Source: Pseudonocardia sp. MH-G8
GTDB lineage: Bacteria > Actinomycetota > Actinomycetes > Mycobacteriales > Pseudonocardiaceae
NCBI RefSeq assembly: GCF_002262885.1
Contig: NZ_NKYF01000001.1
Span: 1,426,001-1,490,000 of the forward strand
DNA length: 64,000 nt
Direction: 5' to 3'
In this document: piece by piece, positions 1-7,408 of the stretch
Layout: each line of letters begins with the position of its first letter
Numbering within the stretch: the first letter of the stretch is position 1
The notes under the pieces: model-generated
Database searches by the model: none
What the model was told of the DNA's origin: nothing
The model's input: only the letters and a program-made list of their open reading frames with translations
Program-made: the position numbers and the translations under genes

Positions 1-324
1 GTCGGCCTGCCCCAGACGCTGCGCCAGGCGTTCGCCGTGCTGCGCCCCGGCGGCACCGCGATCGCAGTCGGGCTCGGCGCGGTGGACGCCACCGCGGCGG
101 TGCCGATCAACGAGCTGGTGCAGCAGCAGAAGCGCCTCGTCGGGAGCCTGTACGGCTCGGCGAACCCGCCGGTCGACCTGCCGCGGATCCTCGGGCTGTA
201 CCTGGCGGGGCGGCTGCCGCTCGACGTGCTGCTCGGCGAGCAGTACTCGCTGGACGGCGTCGACGACGCCTACCGGGCCCTGCGCGAGGGCGCCACCGGG
301 CGGGCAGTAGTACTGCCCGCATGA
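1..324 (+). CDS. Zinc-type alcohol dehydrogenase (MDR family), C-terminal part
   Basis: The frame is open from base 1, so the start and catalytic domain lie outside the window. The visible 107 residues are the end of the Rossmann domain and the C-terminal part of a medium-chain dehydrogenase: a 'VLRPGGTAIAVGL' strand-turn and a 'DDAYRALREGATGRAVV' tail typical of class III-like zinc alcohol dehydrogenases. These oxidise alcohols or thiol-hemiacetals with NAD(P) in the cytoplasm; the substrate cannot be told from this part. The stop overlaps the ATG of the next SDR gene (ATGA), so the two are translationally coupled and probably act on the same substrate. Confidence 0.85.
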   Translation, partial: VGLPQTLRQAFAVLRPGGTAIAVGLGAVDATAAVPINELVQQQKRLVGSLYGSANPPVDLPRILGLYLAGRLPLDVLLGEQYSLDGVDDAYRALREGATGRAVVLPA

Positions 325-1103
325 CAGACGAGACCCGTTACGCGACCTACCCCAGCCTGCGCGACACCGTCGTGCTGATCAGCGGCGGCGCGAGCGGCCT
401 GGGCGCGGAGTTCGTGGCGCAGTTCGCCGCCCAGGACGCCCGCGTGGCGTTCGTCGACGTGGCAGCGGAGGCGAGCGAGGTGCTCGTCGCCGAGGTGGTG
501 GAGCGGGGCCATCCCCGGCCGGTCTTCCGCGCGTGCGACGTGCGCGACCTCGACGCCTACCGCCGGGTGATCGCCGAGCTCGCCGCGGAGCTGGGCGGGG
601 TGCAGGTCCTGGTGAACAACGCGGGCAGCGACACGCGCCACCCCGTCGCCGAGGTCGAGCCCCGCTACTGGGACGAGCGGATGCGGGTGAACCTCGACCA
701 CCAGTTCTTCGCCGCCCAGGCCGTCGCCCCCGCGATGCGGGCCGCCGGCCGCGGGTCGATCGTCAACATGGGATCGATCAGCGCGCACGTCGACCTGCTC
801 GACCTGACCGCCTACATGACCGCGAAGGCGGGCATCGAAGGGCTCACCCGGTCGCTGTCGCGCGAGTACGGACCCGACGGAGTGCGCGTCAACTGCGTGC
901 TCCCGGGATGGATCATGACCCAGCGGCAGCTGGAGAACTGGGTGACGCCCGAGGCCGACGCGCACCGCGCGGCGTCCCAGGCGCTGCCGCACCGCCTCGA
1001 GCCCGCCGACGTCGCCCGGCTCGTGCTCTGGCTGGCCGCCGACGACAGCCGCTCGTGCACGGGCCAGCACTGGGTGGTCGACGGCGGCTGGCTGCATTCC
1101 TGA
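321..1103 (+). CDS. SDR family NAD(P)-dependent oxidoreductase
   Basis: A 260-residue classical short-chain dehydrogenase. The cofactor loop SGGASGLG lies at about residues 21-28, NNAG at 99-102, catalytic Ser near 152-154, Tyr165 and Lys169 in YMTAK, and a PGW loop follows. The length is normal for the family. It ends with the usual 'GQHWVVDGGW' C-terminus. The 4-bp overlap with the upstream alcohol dehydrogenase indicates one operon, probably two sequential oxidation steps. The substrate is not predictable from sequence. Confidence 0.9.
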   Translation: MTDETRYATYPSLRDTVVLISGGASGLGAEFVAQFAAQDARVAFVDVAAEASEVLVAEVVERGHPRPVFRACDVRDLDAYRRVIAELAAELGGVQVLVNNAGSDTRHPVAEVEPRYWDERMRVNLDHQFFAAQAVAPAMRAAGRGSIVNMGSISAHVDLLDLTAYMTAKAGIEGLTRSLSREYGPDGVRVNCVLPGWIMTQRQLENWVTPEADAHRAASQALPHRLEPADVARLVLWLAADDSRSCTGQHWVVDGGWLHS

Positions 1104-1123
1104 CCCGACACACGTACATCCAC

Positions 1124-1187
1124 ACCCCGACTCGCGGGGAAGGCACCCCACCCCGCGTGTCGGGGTCTCCCACCCGCGAGTCGGGGT
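1124..1187. repeat. Three copies of a 15-bp motif, one inverted
   Basis: Bases 1124-1138 read accccgactcgcggg. Bases 1173-1187 are its exact reverse complement, and 1152-1166 is a third copy in the second orientation with one base changed (GTG for GAG). The block sits between the convergent SDR gene and the minus-strand hypothetical gene. The 15-bp arms could form a stem around the middle copy, so it may act as a bidirectional terminator, or it may be a dispersed intergenic repeat family. Confidence 0.7.
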
Positions 1188-1213
1188 CTCGCTGCGCGTG
1201 TGTCGCTGCTCGT

Positions 1214-1588
1214 CTAGCGACGCGGCTCCCCGCCCCGCGGGGACAGGGCCGCGGCCGGCACGAGCACGGCCAGGTGCTCGGCGACGACCGCGCCGTACGC
1301 GTCGCAGACGGCGAAGTTCACGCGTCCGAACCACCGCCCGTCGACGGCCCGGGCCCAGCGCTTGAGCAGGCCCGGCACGCGCACGTCGGCGACGAGCAAC
1401 CCGCCGGGCACGGGGTCGTCGATCGCGCCCGGTGAGTCCGCCCGCCCGTAGAACCGGTCGAGGTGGACCCACACCGGCCGGTCCAGCGGCGGTGGCGGAG
1501 CACTCACGCTCGACGACCAGGGCTCATACACGGCTTCCCCTTCCAGCAACACGACGTGCCGGCCGGGGGAAGCGGCCGCATGCACCAC
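1214..1588 (-). CDS. Hypothetical protein, paralogue of the gene at 32856-33332
   Basis: A 124-residue protein of unknown function with a GTG start. It shares a clear core with the protein at 32856-33332: EGE.VY.PWSS near the start, FYG, DDPVPGGL.VA, PGLL.RW and RWFG. The shared core argues that this is a real gene and not an antisense shadow. There is no signal peptide or membrane segment. The conserved Trp, Tyr and Pro residues suggest a small folded domain. Unlike its paralogue it has no helix-turn-helix gene upstream. I do not recognise the family. Confidence 0.6.
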   Translation of the reverse strand: MVHAAASPGRHVVLLEGEAVYEPWSSSVSAPPPPLDRPVWVHLDRFYGRADSPGAIDDPVPGGLLVADVRVPGLLKRWARAVDGRWFGRVNFAVCDAYGAVVAEHLAVLVPAAALSPRGGEPRR

Positions 1589-2214
1589 CAGGATCGCATG
1601 CGCGCGCCGTGATCAGGTCACCAGACCCGCCATCCGGTCGGCACCGAAGTCCGCGGAGGAGCTCCACAGTTCACACGGACGGGTGAGTTGTGCGTCGAGC
1701 CGGCGGCCCCGCCGCGCGCAGGTGGCCCCCCGGTGCCGCGCGGTCGTCGGCACGGCAGCCGGCACCGCGCCGGGGGCGAACCGTCCCGGGACGACCGGTC
1801 GAGCGTGACCACCTGCTGGGCGAGCAGCGCGGTGCCCCGCAGCGGGGAGAGCGGCACCCCGGTCGGCGACCGGACGCGCGTGGCTGCGCCGACGAGCACC
1901 GACGGCGCGACGAGCGATTCGGGTTTGTGCCAGGTCAGGCGGTCGAGGGTGCGGAACGGCTCTGCATCACCGCGGACGGTCCCGTGCTGCAGCACGACCG
2001 GGTCGTCGACGGCAGGTCGAGACCGATCTTCATGGAGCCCCGGAGGGTGGGCGTCATCCTCAGCCGCCCTCCTCGCCCTGCCGGGCGGGTGGTCCGAACT
2101 GCGCCATCGTTCACCAGGAGCACCGGCAGAGTCGGCCGAGAGGCTAGCACCCGGTCCTCCCCGACCGGGGTAGTCCATGGGCATGTCGGCGTTTCCGCTC
2201 TTAGCATCGCCTTC
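1589..2214. other. Region without a confident gene; possible decayed minus-strand gene
   Basis: No convincing intact gene is visible. On the minus strand, from an ATG at 2033, the frame starts MKIGLDLP and is then lost. A neighbouring frame continues with coding-like codon use through about 1790 (for example RTLDRLTWHKPESL and PTGVPLSPLRGTALLAQQVV). This looks like a short gene broken by a frameshift, or a small gene with an unusual start. The end nearest 2215 must hold the promoter of the BAAT-type gene. Confidence 0.3.
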
Positions 2215-3564
2215 GTGCGGCAGATGATGATCGTCCTGGGGAGCGTCCTGGCGCTGCTCGCGGTCGGCTGTGCCGCTCCCCCGCCGGACGGGCCGCAGAT
2301 CATCGCCGGCCCCGACGGGGCGAGCATCGCCGAGCCCGTCCACATCGTCGTCGACGGTCTCGCGCCCGGTGACCCGGTACGGGTGTGGGCGCGTGCGAAC
2401 GACCGCATGGGGCAGTGGTGGGAGTCCTCGGGGGAGTTCGTGGCGGACGGCACCGGCGACGTGGACCTCACGACGGCGGAGTCCACCGGCGGCACCTACC
2501 AGGGTGTGGACCCGACCGGCCTGTTCTGGTCCATGCGGCTGCCCGACGACCGGGCGGCACCCGACCCGCTGGTCGGCGCCGACGACGTGGTCGTCGAGCT
2601 CGGTGTCGACCGGGACGGCACGACGATCGCACGGTCGTCCCTGCGCCGGGTGGTCCGCGCGCCGGAGACCCGCTCGATCGCGGTCCTGGAGGCCGGCCTC
2701 GTCGGTGACCTGTACCTGCCACCGGGCTCCGGGCCGTGGCCCGGGGTGCTGCTGCTCGGCGGGGCGGAGGGCGGCCGGCCGGACCCGGCGTACGCCGCAC
2801 TGCTCGCGTCCCAGGGCTTCGCGGTGCTGGGCCTGGCCTACTTCGGCGAGCCCCGGCTGCCGACGACGTTGACCCGCGTTCCCGTCGAGTACGGGCTGTC
2901 GGGCGCCCGGTGGCTCGCCGAGCGCCCGGAGGTGACCGGGCCGCAGGTCGGCGTGATCGGCACGTCGAGGGGCGCCGAGTACGCGCTCCTGCTCGCGTCG
3001 TCCGAACCGGCCCGCTTCGGCGCGGTCGTCGCGCACTCCCCGTCGGACGTGGTGTGGCCCGCGCCGCGCACCGTCCCACCGACGAGCCGGGTCTCCTCGT
3101 GGACCCGCGAGGGTGAGGACGTCCCGTTCCTGTACCGGTCGGCGACCGAGGAGCCGGCCCCGGCGCCGCCGGTGCGGACGGCCTCGTCCTACGCGGAGGC
3201 CGTCGAGGACGCCGGCCGCTGGGCGCGCACCACCGCCCGCATCCCGGTGGACGACATCACGGCCCCCGTGCTGCTCACCTCCGGCGGCGACGACGGGGTC
3301 TGGCCCTCGACCCAGCAGGCGGGGCGGGCGCTGGCCGTGATCGACGACGCCGGCAACCCGTTCGGATCCCGCCACCTCGACTTCCCCGCTGCCGGCCACT
3401 CCGTGGGCGGGGTGCCGAACCTGCCGACCACCCGCACCACGACCCCGTCCGGCCCGGTCGTGCTCGAGGGCGGAGGGGACCCCGCGGCCACCGCCGGTGC
3501 GGTGCGCACCACGTTCGCGGCGACGCTGGACGTGCTGCAGGCGCTCGCGACCGCCGAAGGCTAG
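2215..3564 (+). CDS. Acyl-CoA thioester hydrolase/BAAT-family lipoprotein
   Basis: About 449 residues. I chose GTG 2215 (ATG 2224 is the alternative) because it begins a short basic segment, a hydrophobic stretch LGSVLALLAVGC and a Cys, that is a lipoprotein signal; the open frame further upstream is low-complexity Arg/Pro sequence. An N-terminal Ig-like BAAT_N domain (about 30-160) is followed by an alpha/beta-hydrolase BAAT_C domain with nucleophile Ser251 in GTSRG, an acid in SGGDDGVWPS and the His in AAGHSVGG. The family hydrolyses or transfers acyl thioesters; an exported version acting on cell-envelope acyl groups is my inference. Its stop shares a CTAG with the stop of the convergent SRPBCC gene. 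Confidence 0.82.
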   Translation: MRQMMIVLGSVLALLAVGCAAPPPDGPQIIAGPDGASIAEPVHIVVDGLAPGDPVRVWARANDRMGQWWESSGEFVADGTGDVDLTTAESTGGTYQGVDPTGLFWSMRLPDDRAAPDPLVGADDVVVELGVDRDGTTIARSSLRRVVRAPETRSIAVLEAGLVGDLYLPPGSGPWPGVLLLGGAEGGRPDPAYAALLASQGFAVLGLAYFGEPRLPTTLTRVPVEYGLSGARWLAERPEVTGPQVGVIGTSRGAEYALLLASSEPARFGAVVAHSPSDVVWPAPRTVPPTSRVSSWTREGEDVPFLYRSATEEPAPAPPVRTASSYAEAVEDAGRWARTTARIPVDDITAPVLLTSGGDDGVWPSTQQAGRALAVIDDAGNPFGSRHLDFPAAGHSVGGVPNLPTTRTTTPSGPVVLEGGGDPAATAGAVRTTFAATLDVLQALATAEG

Positions 3565-4040
3565 GCGGCGTGGAGGAGCGCGGCGTACCTGCTGAGGTAG
3601 AGCGGCCAGCCGCCGTCGCTGTCGACGCCTGCGCGGACGGCGTCCCAGCCGGGACCGTGGCGGTCGATGTGGCGGTGCTCGAGCACGACCCTCGTACGGG
3701 AGGGGCCCTCCGCGACGAAGCGCACCTCGACCTCGCTCGTCCGGGCGGGGTCGGCCTCGATCTGCCAGGTGGGCCCGATGTCCCAGCTGAACACGACGCG
3801 GGTCGGGGGGTCGTAGGCGAGGACACGGGCCCACCGGCACTCGCTGCCGTCCTCGCCCCGGTCGTAGATGTGGCCGCCCACGCGGGGTTCGAAGGTCGTA
3901 GCGGTGATGGGCACGCCGAGCAGGTTGTGCTCACGCGGCTTGAAGTCCCCGAAGCGGTCGGTGAACACGCGGAAGGCGCGTTCGAGCGGGGCCGCTACGA
4001 CGGTCTCCCTGCGGACCACCGTGTCTGAGGTCTGGGTCAT
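3561..4040 (-). CDS. SRPBCC (AHSA1-like) family protein
   Basis: A 159-residue protein with the SRPBCC/AHSA1 helix-grip pattern: 'VVAAPLERAFRVFTDRFGDFKP' at the N-terminus, 'GGHIYDRGEDGSECRWARVL' in the middle and a 'GWPLYLSRYAALL' terminal helix. Such proteins form a hydrophobic ligand pocket. It overlaps the upstream ArsR gene by 4 bp (ATGA), the standard ArsR-SRPBCC pairing in actinobacteria, so it is expected to be controlled by that repressor. The ligand is unknown. Confidence 0.88.
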   Translation of the reverse strand: MTQTSDTVVRRETVVAAPLERAFRVFTDRFGDFKPREHNLLGVPITATTFEPRVGGHIYDRGEDGSECRWARVLAYDPPTRVVFSWDIGPTWQIEADPARTSEVEVRFVAEGPSRTRVVLEHRHIDRHGPGWDAVRAGVDSDGGWPLYLSRYAALLHAA

Positions 4041-4363
4041 GTCTCCTCCTCCGCGGAGTGGTCGATCGCGATCTCGTAGTTGGCGAGCGCGCGGTTCCAG
4101 AACGTGTCGAGCTGGTCCCGCAACGCCCGCACCACGGCCGGGTCGAGCCGGTAGATGCGCCGGGTTCCGACCGTCTCGTCGTGCACGAGGCCTGTCTCCT
4201 TGAGCACCTTGAGGTGCTGGGAGACCGCCGGCCGGCTGACCGGGAGCTGCTCGGCCAGCTCGCCCACGGCACAGGGCCGCTCGGCCAGGAGCTCGAGGAT
4301 CGTCCTTCGAGTGCGGTCACCCAGCACGTCCCACACGCCGTCTGCGGGCCCGTAAGCTGTCAC
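4037..4363 (-). CDS. ArsR-family winged-helix repressor of the SRPBCC gene
   Basis: The winged helix is clear: 'WDVLGDRTRRTILELLAERP', then recognition helix 'LPVSRPAVSQHLKVLKETGL' and wing 'GTRRIYRL'. I place the start at GTG 4363 (108 residues) because a promoter-like pair, TTGACT at 4394-4399 and TAGCTT at 4371-4376 with 17-bp spacing on the minus strand, puts transcription at that GTG. ATG 4387 and 4456 are longer alternatives. No Cys-rich metal site is visible, as expected for the ArsR branch paired with SRPBCC proteins. It probably represses itself and the SRPBCC gene. Confidence 0.87.
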   Translation of the reverse strand: MTAYGPADGVWDVLGDRTRRTILELLAERPCAVGELAEQLPVSRPAVSQHLKVLKETGLVHDETVGTRRIYRLDPAVVRALRDQLDTFWNRALANYEIAIDHSAEEET

Positions 4364-4399
4364 GAACGGTAAGCTACGACTTACCATCGGAGAAGTCAA
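4352..4399 (-). promoter_or_regulatory. Promoter and dyad operator of the ArsR-SRPBCC operon
   Basis: On the minus strand the -35 TTGACT (4394-4399) and -10 TAGCTT (4371-4376) are 17 bp apart. An 18-bp dyad, GGTAAG-6-CTTACC at 4368-4385, covers the spacer and -10. A further GTAAGCT copy lies at 4352-4358. Repressor bound here would block RNA polymerase. The promoter lies in the 3' end of the upstream DUF6194 gene. Confidence 0.6.
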
Positions 4400-4862
4400 T
4401 CCCGTCGCTGCGGCGCACCCGTCGCTCGGCCTTGCGCGTGGCGTACGCGTGCGCATCGGCCAGCAGCTCCCGCACCGTCACAGCGGTGGCGGGTCCCGGG
4501 TTCACCACGCACACCCAGTACTGGGACGCGTAGTGCGGGTGGGGCACGACCCGGTCCTGCGTCACGTGGTCGAAGCCGGTGTCGAGCACCCCGTGCTCGT
4601 CACGGTCCCGGGGCGGGTCGCCGAACAGCGCCGTGTAGCCGGCCTTCGTCAGGCCCACGCTCACCCGGTAGGCACCCGCACTCGCCAACGACTCGGAGAT
4701 CCCGTCGCCCCGGTCGCCCGTGACGACGGTGGCGAACGGCATCACGCGGTCGCCCCTCTCGTGGAAGAAGAACGAATCCCCCGCACTCTCCACGACGGCG
4801 ACGTCGGTGAGCTCCCGGCTGATGTGACGGATCATCGAGTCGACATCCATACCTTCGATCAT
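4374..4862 (-). CDS. DUF6194 family protein
   Basis: About 162 residues from ATG 4862; ATG 4919 and 4850 are alternatives and none has a strong ribosome site. The pattern 'DVAVVESAGDSFFFHERGDR..PFATVVTGD', a 'YRVSVGLTKAGYTALFG' strand-helix, a 'PHPHYASQYWVCVVNPG' core and a terminal Arg/Lys-rich helix match what I know of the DUF6194 family, whose function is unknown. It has no signal or membrane segment. Its 3' end contains the promoter of the downstream ArsR gene. Confidence 0.7.
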   Translation of the reverse strand: MIEGMDVDSMIRHISRELTDVAVVESAGDSFFFHERGDRVMPFATVVTGDRGDGISESLASAGAYRVSVGLTKAGYTALFGDPPRDRDEHGVLDTGFDHVTQDRVVPHPHYASQYWVCVVNPGPATAVTVRELLADAHAYATRKAERRVRRSDGIDFSDGKS

Positions 4863-4922
4863 TTCATTGAACGACCCAGTGAAACTTTTCCGCGAATCTG
4901 CCGGCATCGAGCGGGTCAACCC

Positions 4923-5736
4923 TCAAACCCGGGCGAACGCCTCCAAGCGTTCGACGGCGGCGTGCAGCGTCTCGAGCCGCTTCGGGAAGGCGAAGCGCAC
5001 CATGCTCCGTCCCTCGTCCGCGTGCTCCGGGCGCCAGAACGACACGGCGGGCACGCAGGACACCCCGGCCTCGGTGATGAGCCTCTTCGCGAACGCGGTG
5101 CCGTCGCGGGCCGCGTCGAGCGGGGCGCTGTCGCACAGCACGTAGTAGGACCCGTCCGGGCGGCGCAGCGCGAAACCGATGCGCTCCAGCGCCTCGCACA
5201 GCAGGTCGCGGCGCTCGCGGTAGCGCGTGGCCAGGCCGGTGTAGTAGGCGTCCGGCAAGGCCATCGCCGCCACCCCCGCGGCCTGCATCGGGGCCGGAGC
5301 GGCGATCGTGAGGAAGTCGTGGACCTTGCGGATGGCCGTCGTGAGCGGCGCGGGCGCCACCGTCCAGCCGACGCGCCAGCCGGTGACGGCGTAGGTCTTC
5401 GACAGCGCGTTCACCGTGATCGTGCGGTCCTCCAGCCCAGGGACGCGCGCGGGCGGGAGGTAGCCGCCCGGGCCCAGGTAGTGGATGTGCTCGTAGATCG
5501 AGTCGACGACGAGCACGACGTCCCAGCGCTGGCACAGCTCCGCCAGCAGCGCGAGCTCCTCGGCGTTGTAGACCTTCCCGGTTGGGTTGTTCGGGTGGCA
5601 GAGGAACACGGCCTTCGTCCGCGGGCCGAACGCCGCGCGCAGCTCCGCCTCGTCGAAGCCCCAGTCGGGGGCGCGCAAGCGCACGGTGCGCGGCACCGCG
5701 CCCGCGAGGATCGCGTTCGGCTGGTAGTTCTCGTAC
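4923..5736 (-). pseudogene. PLP aminotransferase, C-terminal fragment cut by the integrated element
   Basis: This frame gives the C-terminal two thirds of a fold-type I class I/II aminotransferase. It begins at YENYQPNA, then has FLCHPNNPTG, the aspartate strand 'DVVLVVDSIYEH', the PLP-lysine motif NALSKTYAVTGWRVGW and the Arg in MVRFAF. It has no start codon of its own. The missing N-terminal third is at 15396-15800 in the same orientation, and joining the two at the shared core restores the frame exactly through FEPWYENYQPN. The relatives include kynurenine, methionine and succinyl-diaminopimelate aminotransferases. The gene is inactivated while the element is present. Confidence 0.92.
5719..5736. 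repeat. Left attachment site (core gttctcgtac)
   Basis: Eighteen bases here match 15421-15438 except at two positions; the rightmost ten (5727-5736) are identical. The repeat sits exactly where the aminotransferase reading frame breaks, so crossover took place within the shared bases. Confidence 0.85.
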
Positions 5737-5845
5737 TGCCCCCTAGGGGAAGCCGACCAGCAGCTTCCCGGCCAATCTGGCCCGTGACCAGGCACTAACG
5801 GCTTTCGTCGACTCGCACTAGATCGCGGTGAATCGCGGCGCGAGT

Positions 5846-5865
5846 TGTGCCCGTTCTGTGCCCGG
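5846..5865. repeat. Putative left integrase arm-type site
   Basis: The sequence tgtgcccgttctgtgcccgg holds two TGTGCCCG units 11 bp apart. Nineteen bases recur with one change at 15349-15367 beside the other att core. Paired short direct repeats flanking the core are how arm-type sites of tyrosine integrases are arranged. Confidence 0.6.
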
Positions 5866-5945
5866 CATAGATCCACTACATGCGCCCCCCGGCGCGACGA
5901 CGTCACCGCCGGCCGGGGGACTTGATCGCCCCATGGAGGCGACCC

Positions 5946-6437
5946 GTGAACGAACCTACTTCCAACCCCTACGTGACGCGGCCGGCCGATCTCGCCGGCG
6001 CGCCCCTGCGCGACCTCGTCGAGGGCTACCGGCTGCACGTGGCCGCGCTCGTGAACGCCCGGCACGGCGTCGGCCGGCCCGAGCCGGTCGGCCGGCTCCG
6101 CGCGTCCGCGCTCGACGCGCTCACCATCGCCGCGGCGATCGCCGCGCAGCTGGCCGGCGACCGCTGGTCGAACGTCGTCGACGCGCTGCGGCTCGACGCG
6201 TCGCTCGAGCACGTGGCTACCGCGATGGGCCTCGAGGTCGACGAGGTGGCCGCCGGGCTGCGGTCGTGGGCCGACGGGCAGCACCAGCACGCCGGGATGA
6301 CCGCGGCCGCGCGGGACGAGGTGTACGCGCTCGCCGGCGGGTACCTCACGGCCGGGGAGGTCGCCGCGCTCGACGCGGAGGCTGACCGCCGGCTCGGTGC
6401 CGAGCACGCCGACGACGAGGACGGGGGCGAGCGATGA
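5946..6437 (+). CDS. Hypothetical element protein, possible HTH segment
   Basis: A 163-residue acidic, Ala-rich protein. GTG 5946 follows a good ribosome site (ggagg, 5935-5939), so I prefer it to ATG 5880. It is mainly helical; the stretch 'ASLEHVATAMGLEVDEVAAGL' (about 88-108) could be a helix-turn-helix. It is first of three plus-strand genes joined by 4-bp stop/start overlaps. This cassette runs against the structural operon and lies next to attL, where satellites often keep regulatory or helper-interference genes. No function is recognised. Confidence 0.7.
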   Translation: MNEPTSNPYVTRPADLAGAPLRDLVEGYRLHVAALVNARHGVGRPEPVGRLRASALDALTIAAAIAAQLAGDRWSNVVDALRLDASLEHVATAMGLEVDEVAAGLRSWADGQHQHAGMTAAARDEVYALAGGYLTAGEVAALDAEADRRLGAEHADDEDGGER

Positions 6438-6598
6438 CCAGCACGGTTCCGCTGCGCCGCCGTCGCGTCTACCGGCTGCTCACCTCCCGGTGCCTGCTCC
6501 GGGTCGTGGTCTGCCGGCTGTGCTGCTCGGTGGTGCTCGCCGACGGCATCGAGCAGCACGCCGCCGTGCACGCCGCCGCGAACGGGGACCGGTCGTGA
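6434..6598 (+). CDS. Small Cys/Arg-rich protein (54 aa)
   Basis: The ATG overlaps the previous stop (ATGA) and the stop overlaps the next GTG (GTGA). The product has an Arg-rich start, a hydrophobic middle with C..CRLCC spacing and two later His, so it could bind zinc or sit at a membrane. The tight coupling on both sides is the main reason to call it. Function is unknown. Confidence 0.6.
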   Translation: MTSTVPLRRRRVYRLLTSRCLLRVVVCRLCCSVVLADGIEQHAAVHAAANGDRS

Positions 6599-6807
6599 TC
6601 GGGCGCCGGCGGTGGGCGATCCGGCCGCGCGTCGAGCAGCCGGCGCCGCGGACGCTCGTCGTCGAGGTGCCCGCTGACGGCGACGGGGCGGTGCTCGTCG
6701 CGGTCGACGGTGCGTCGCTCATGCTCGACCCGGAGGACGTGAGCCGGGTACGGCGGGCGCTGCAGCTCGCGCAGGTTCGGGCGCTGCTCGACCGCGGGCG
6801 CTGGTAG
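6595..6807 (+). CDS. Small hypothetical element protein (70 aa)
   Basis: GTG start overlapping the upstream stop (GTGA). The product has a basic N-terminus (IGRRRWAIRPR), a beta-rich centre 'RTLVVEVPADGDGAVLVAVDG' and a C-terminal helix 'DPEDVSRVRRALQLAQVRALL'. It is last in the three-gene plus-strand cassette, 79 bp from the converging protease gene. It has no recognisable family; a DNA- or protein-binding regulator is possible. Confidence 0.6.
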   Translation: MIGRRRWAIRPRVEQPAPRTLVVEVPADGDGAVLVAVDGASLMLDPEDVSRVRRALQLAQVRALLDRGRW

Positions 6808-6886
6808 TCGCCGAGCGAGGGACGGTGGCGCCGGGGACGTGGATCCCGGCGCCACCGCTCTTACCCGCCCTCGCCGGCGGCGAGGT

Positions 6887-7408
6887 CTAGGTGAGTAGCC
6901 GCGCCAGGCGCAGCAGGGGTGCGCCGCCGGCGGCCGCGGCCCGCAGTCCGGTCACCGTGGCGGCGGGGTAGGCGGGCATGCCGACGATGGAGACCTCGCC
7001 GAGCACGGCGCGGGTGCGCACCACGGCCGTGCGGTCGTGGTTCCAGCGGTCCCCGCCGGCGGCCGGCGCGAACCCGACGCTCAGCCCGAGCGGGACGCCG
7101 TCGGCGGCGAGCTCGAGAACCTCGTCGGCCTCGCGCGTCGCGGAGAGCGAGAACGTGCCGGCGAGCCGATCGGGCTCGTCGACCAGCTCGACGGCGCGCC
7201 CGATCGGCAGGCCGGCGTGGCGGTGGGCGACGAGCAGCGGCACGGCGGCCGGGTCGGTGCCGGTGAACGCGCCGCGGGCGAACTGCTCGCGGTAGCCACC
7301 GACGCGGATCTCCTGCCCGTACGGGACCACGGTGCCGACGAGGTGCCGGCCCTCGGCGCGCACCTCGAGGTCGCGCAGCTCGAACGCGCGACGCTGCAGC
7401 CCGGTCAC
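6887..7408 (-). CDS. HK97-type prohead protease (S78 family)
   Basis: A 173-residue protein with the prohead protease fold: 'LVGTVVPYGQEIRVGGYREQF' at the start, His62 or His64 in LVAHRHAG, the Ser110 strand GLSVGF, and Glu138 in the strand 'VLGEVSIVGMPAYP'. These match the His-Ser-Glu catalytic set of the HK97 protease, which matures the capsid by cutting scaffold segments. Its ATG overlaps the portal stop. It is the last gene of the structural operon, an unusual place since most phages keep portal-protease-capsid order. Confidence 0.92.
   Translation of the reverse strand: MTGLQRRAFELRDLEVRAEGRHLVGTVVPYGQEIRVGGYREQFARGAFTGTDPAAVPLLVAHRHAGLPIGRAVELVDEPDRLAGTFSLSATREADEVLELAADGVPLGLSVGFAPAAGGDRWNHDRTAVVRTRAVLGEVSIVGMPAYPAATVTGLRAAAAGGAPLLRLARLLT

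Noticed and set aside
1618..3840. Long minus-strand frame opposite the BAAT-type gene
   Set aside because: Most of it is antisense to a gene with a lipoprotein signal and hydrolase motifs. Only the part below 2033 has coding character and is noted separately.
4923..5736. Complete short aminotransferase gene
   Set aside because: It lacks a start and the N-terminal substrate and phosphate-binding segments, which are found at 15396-15800.
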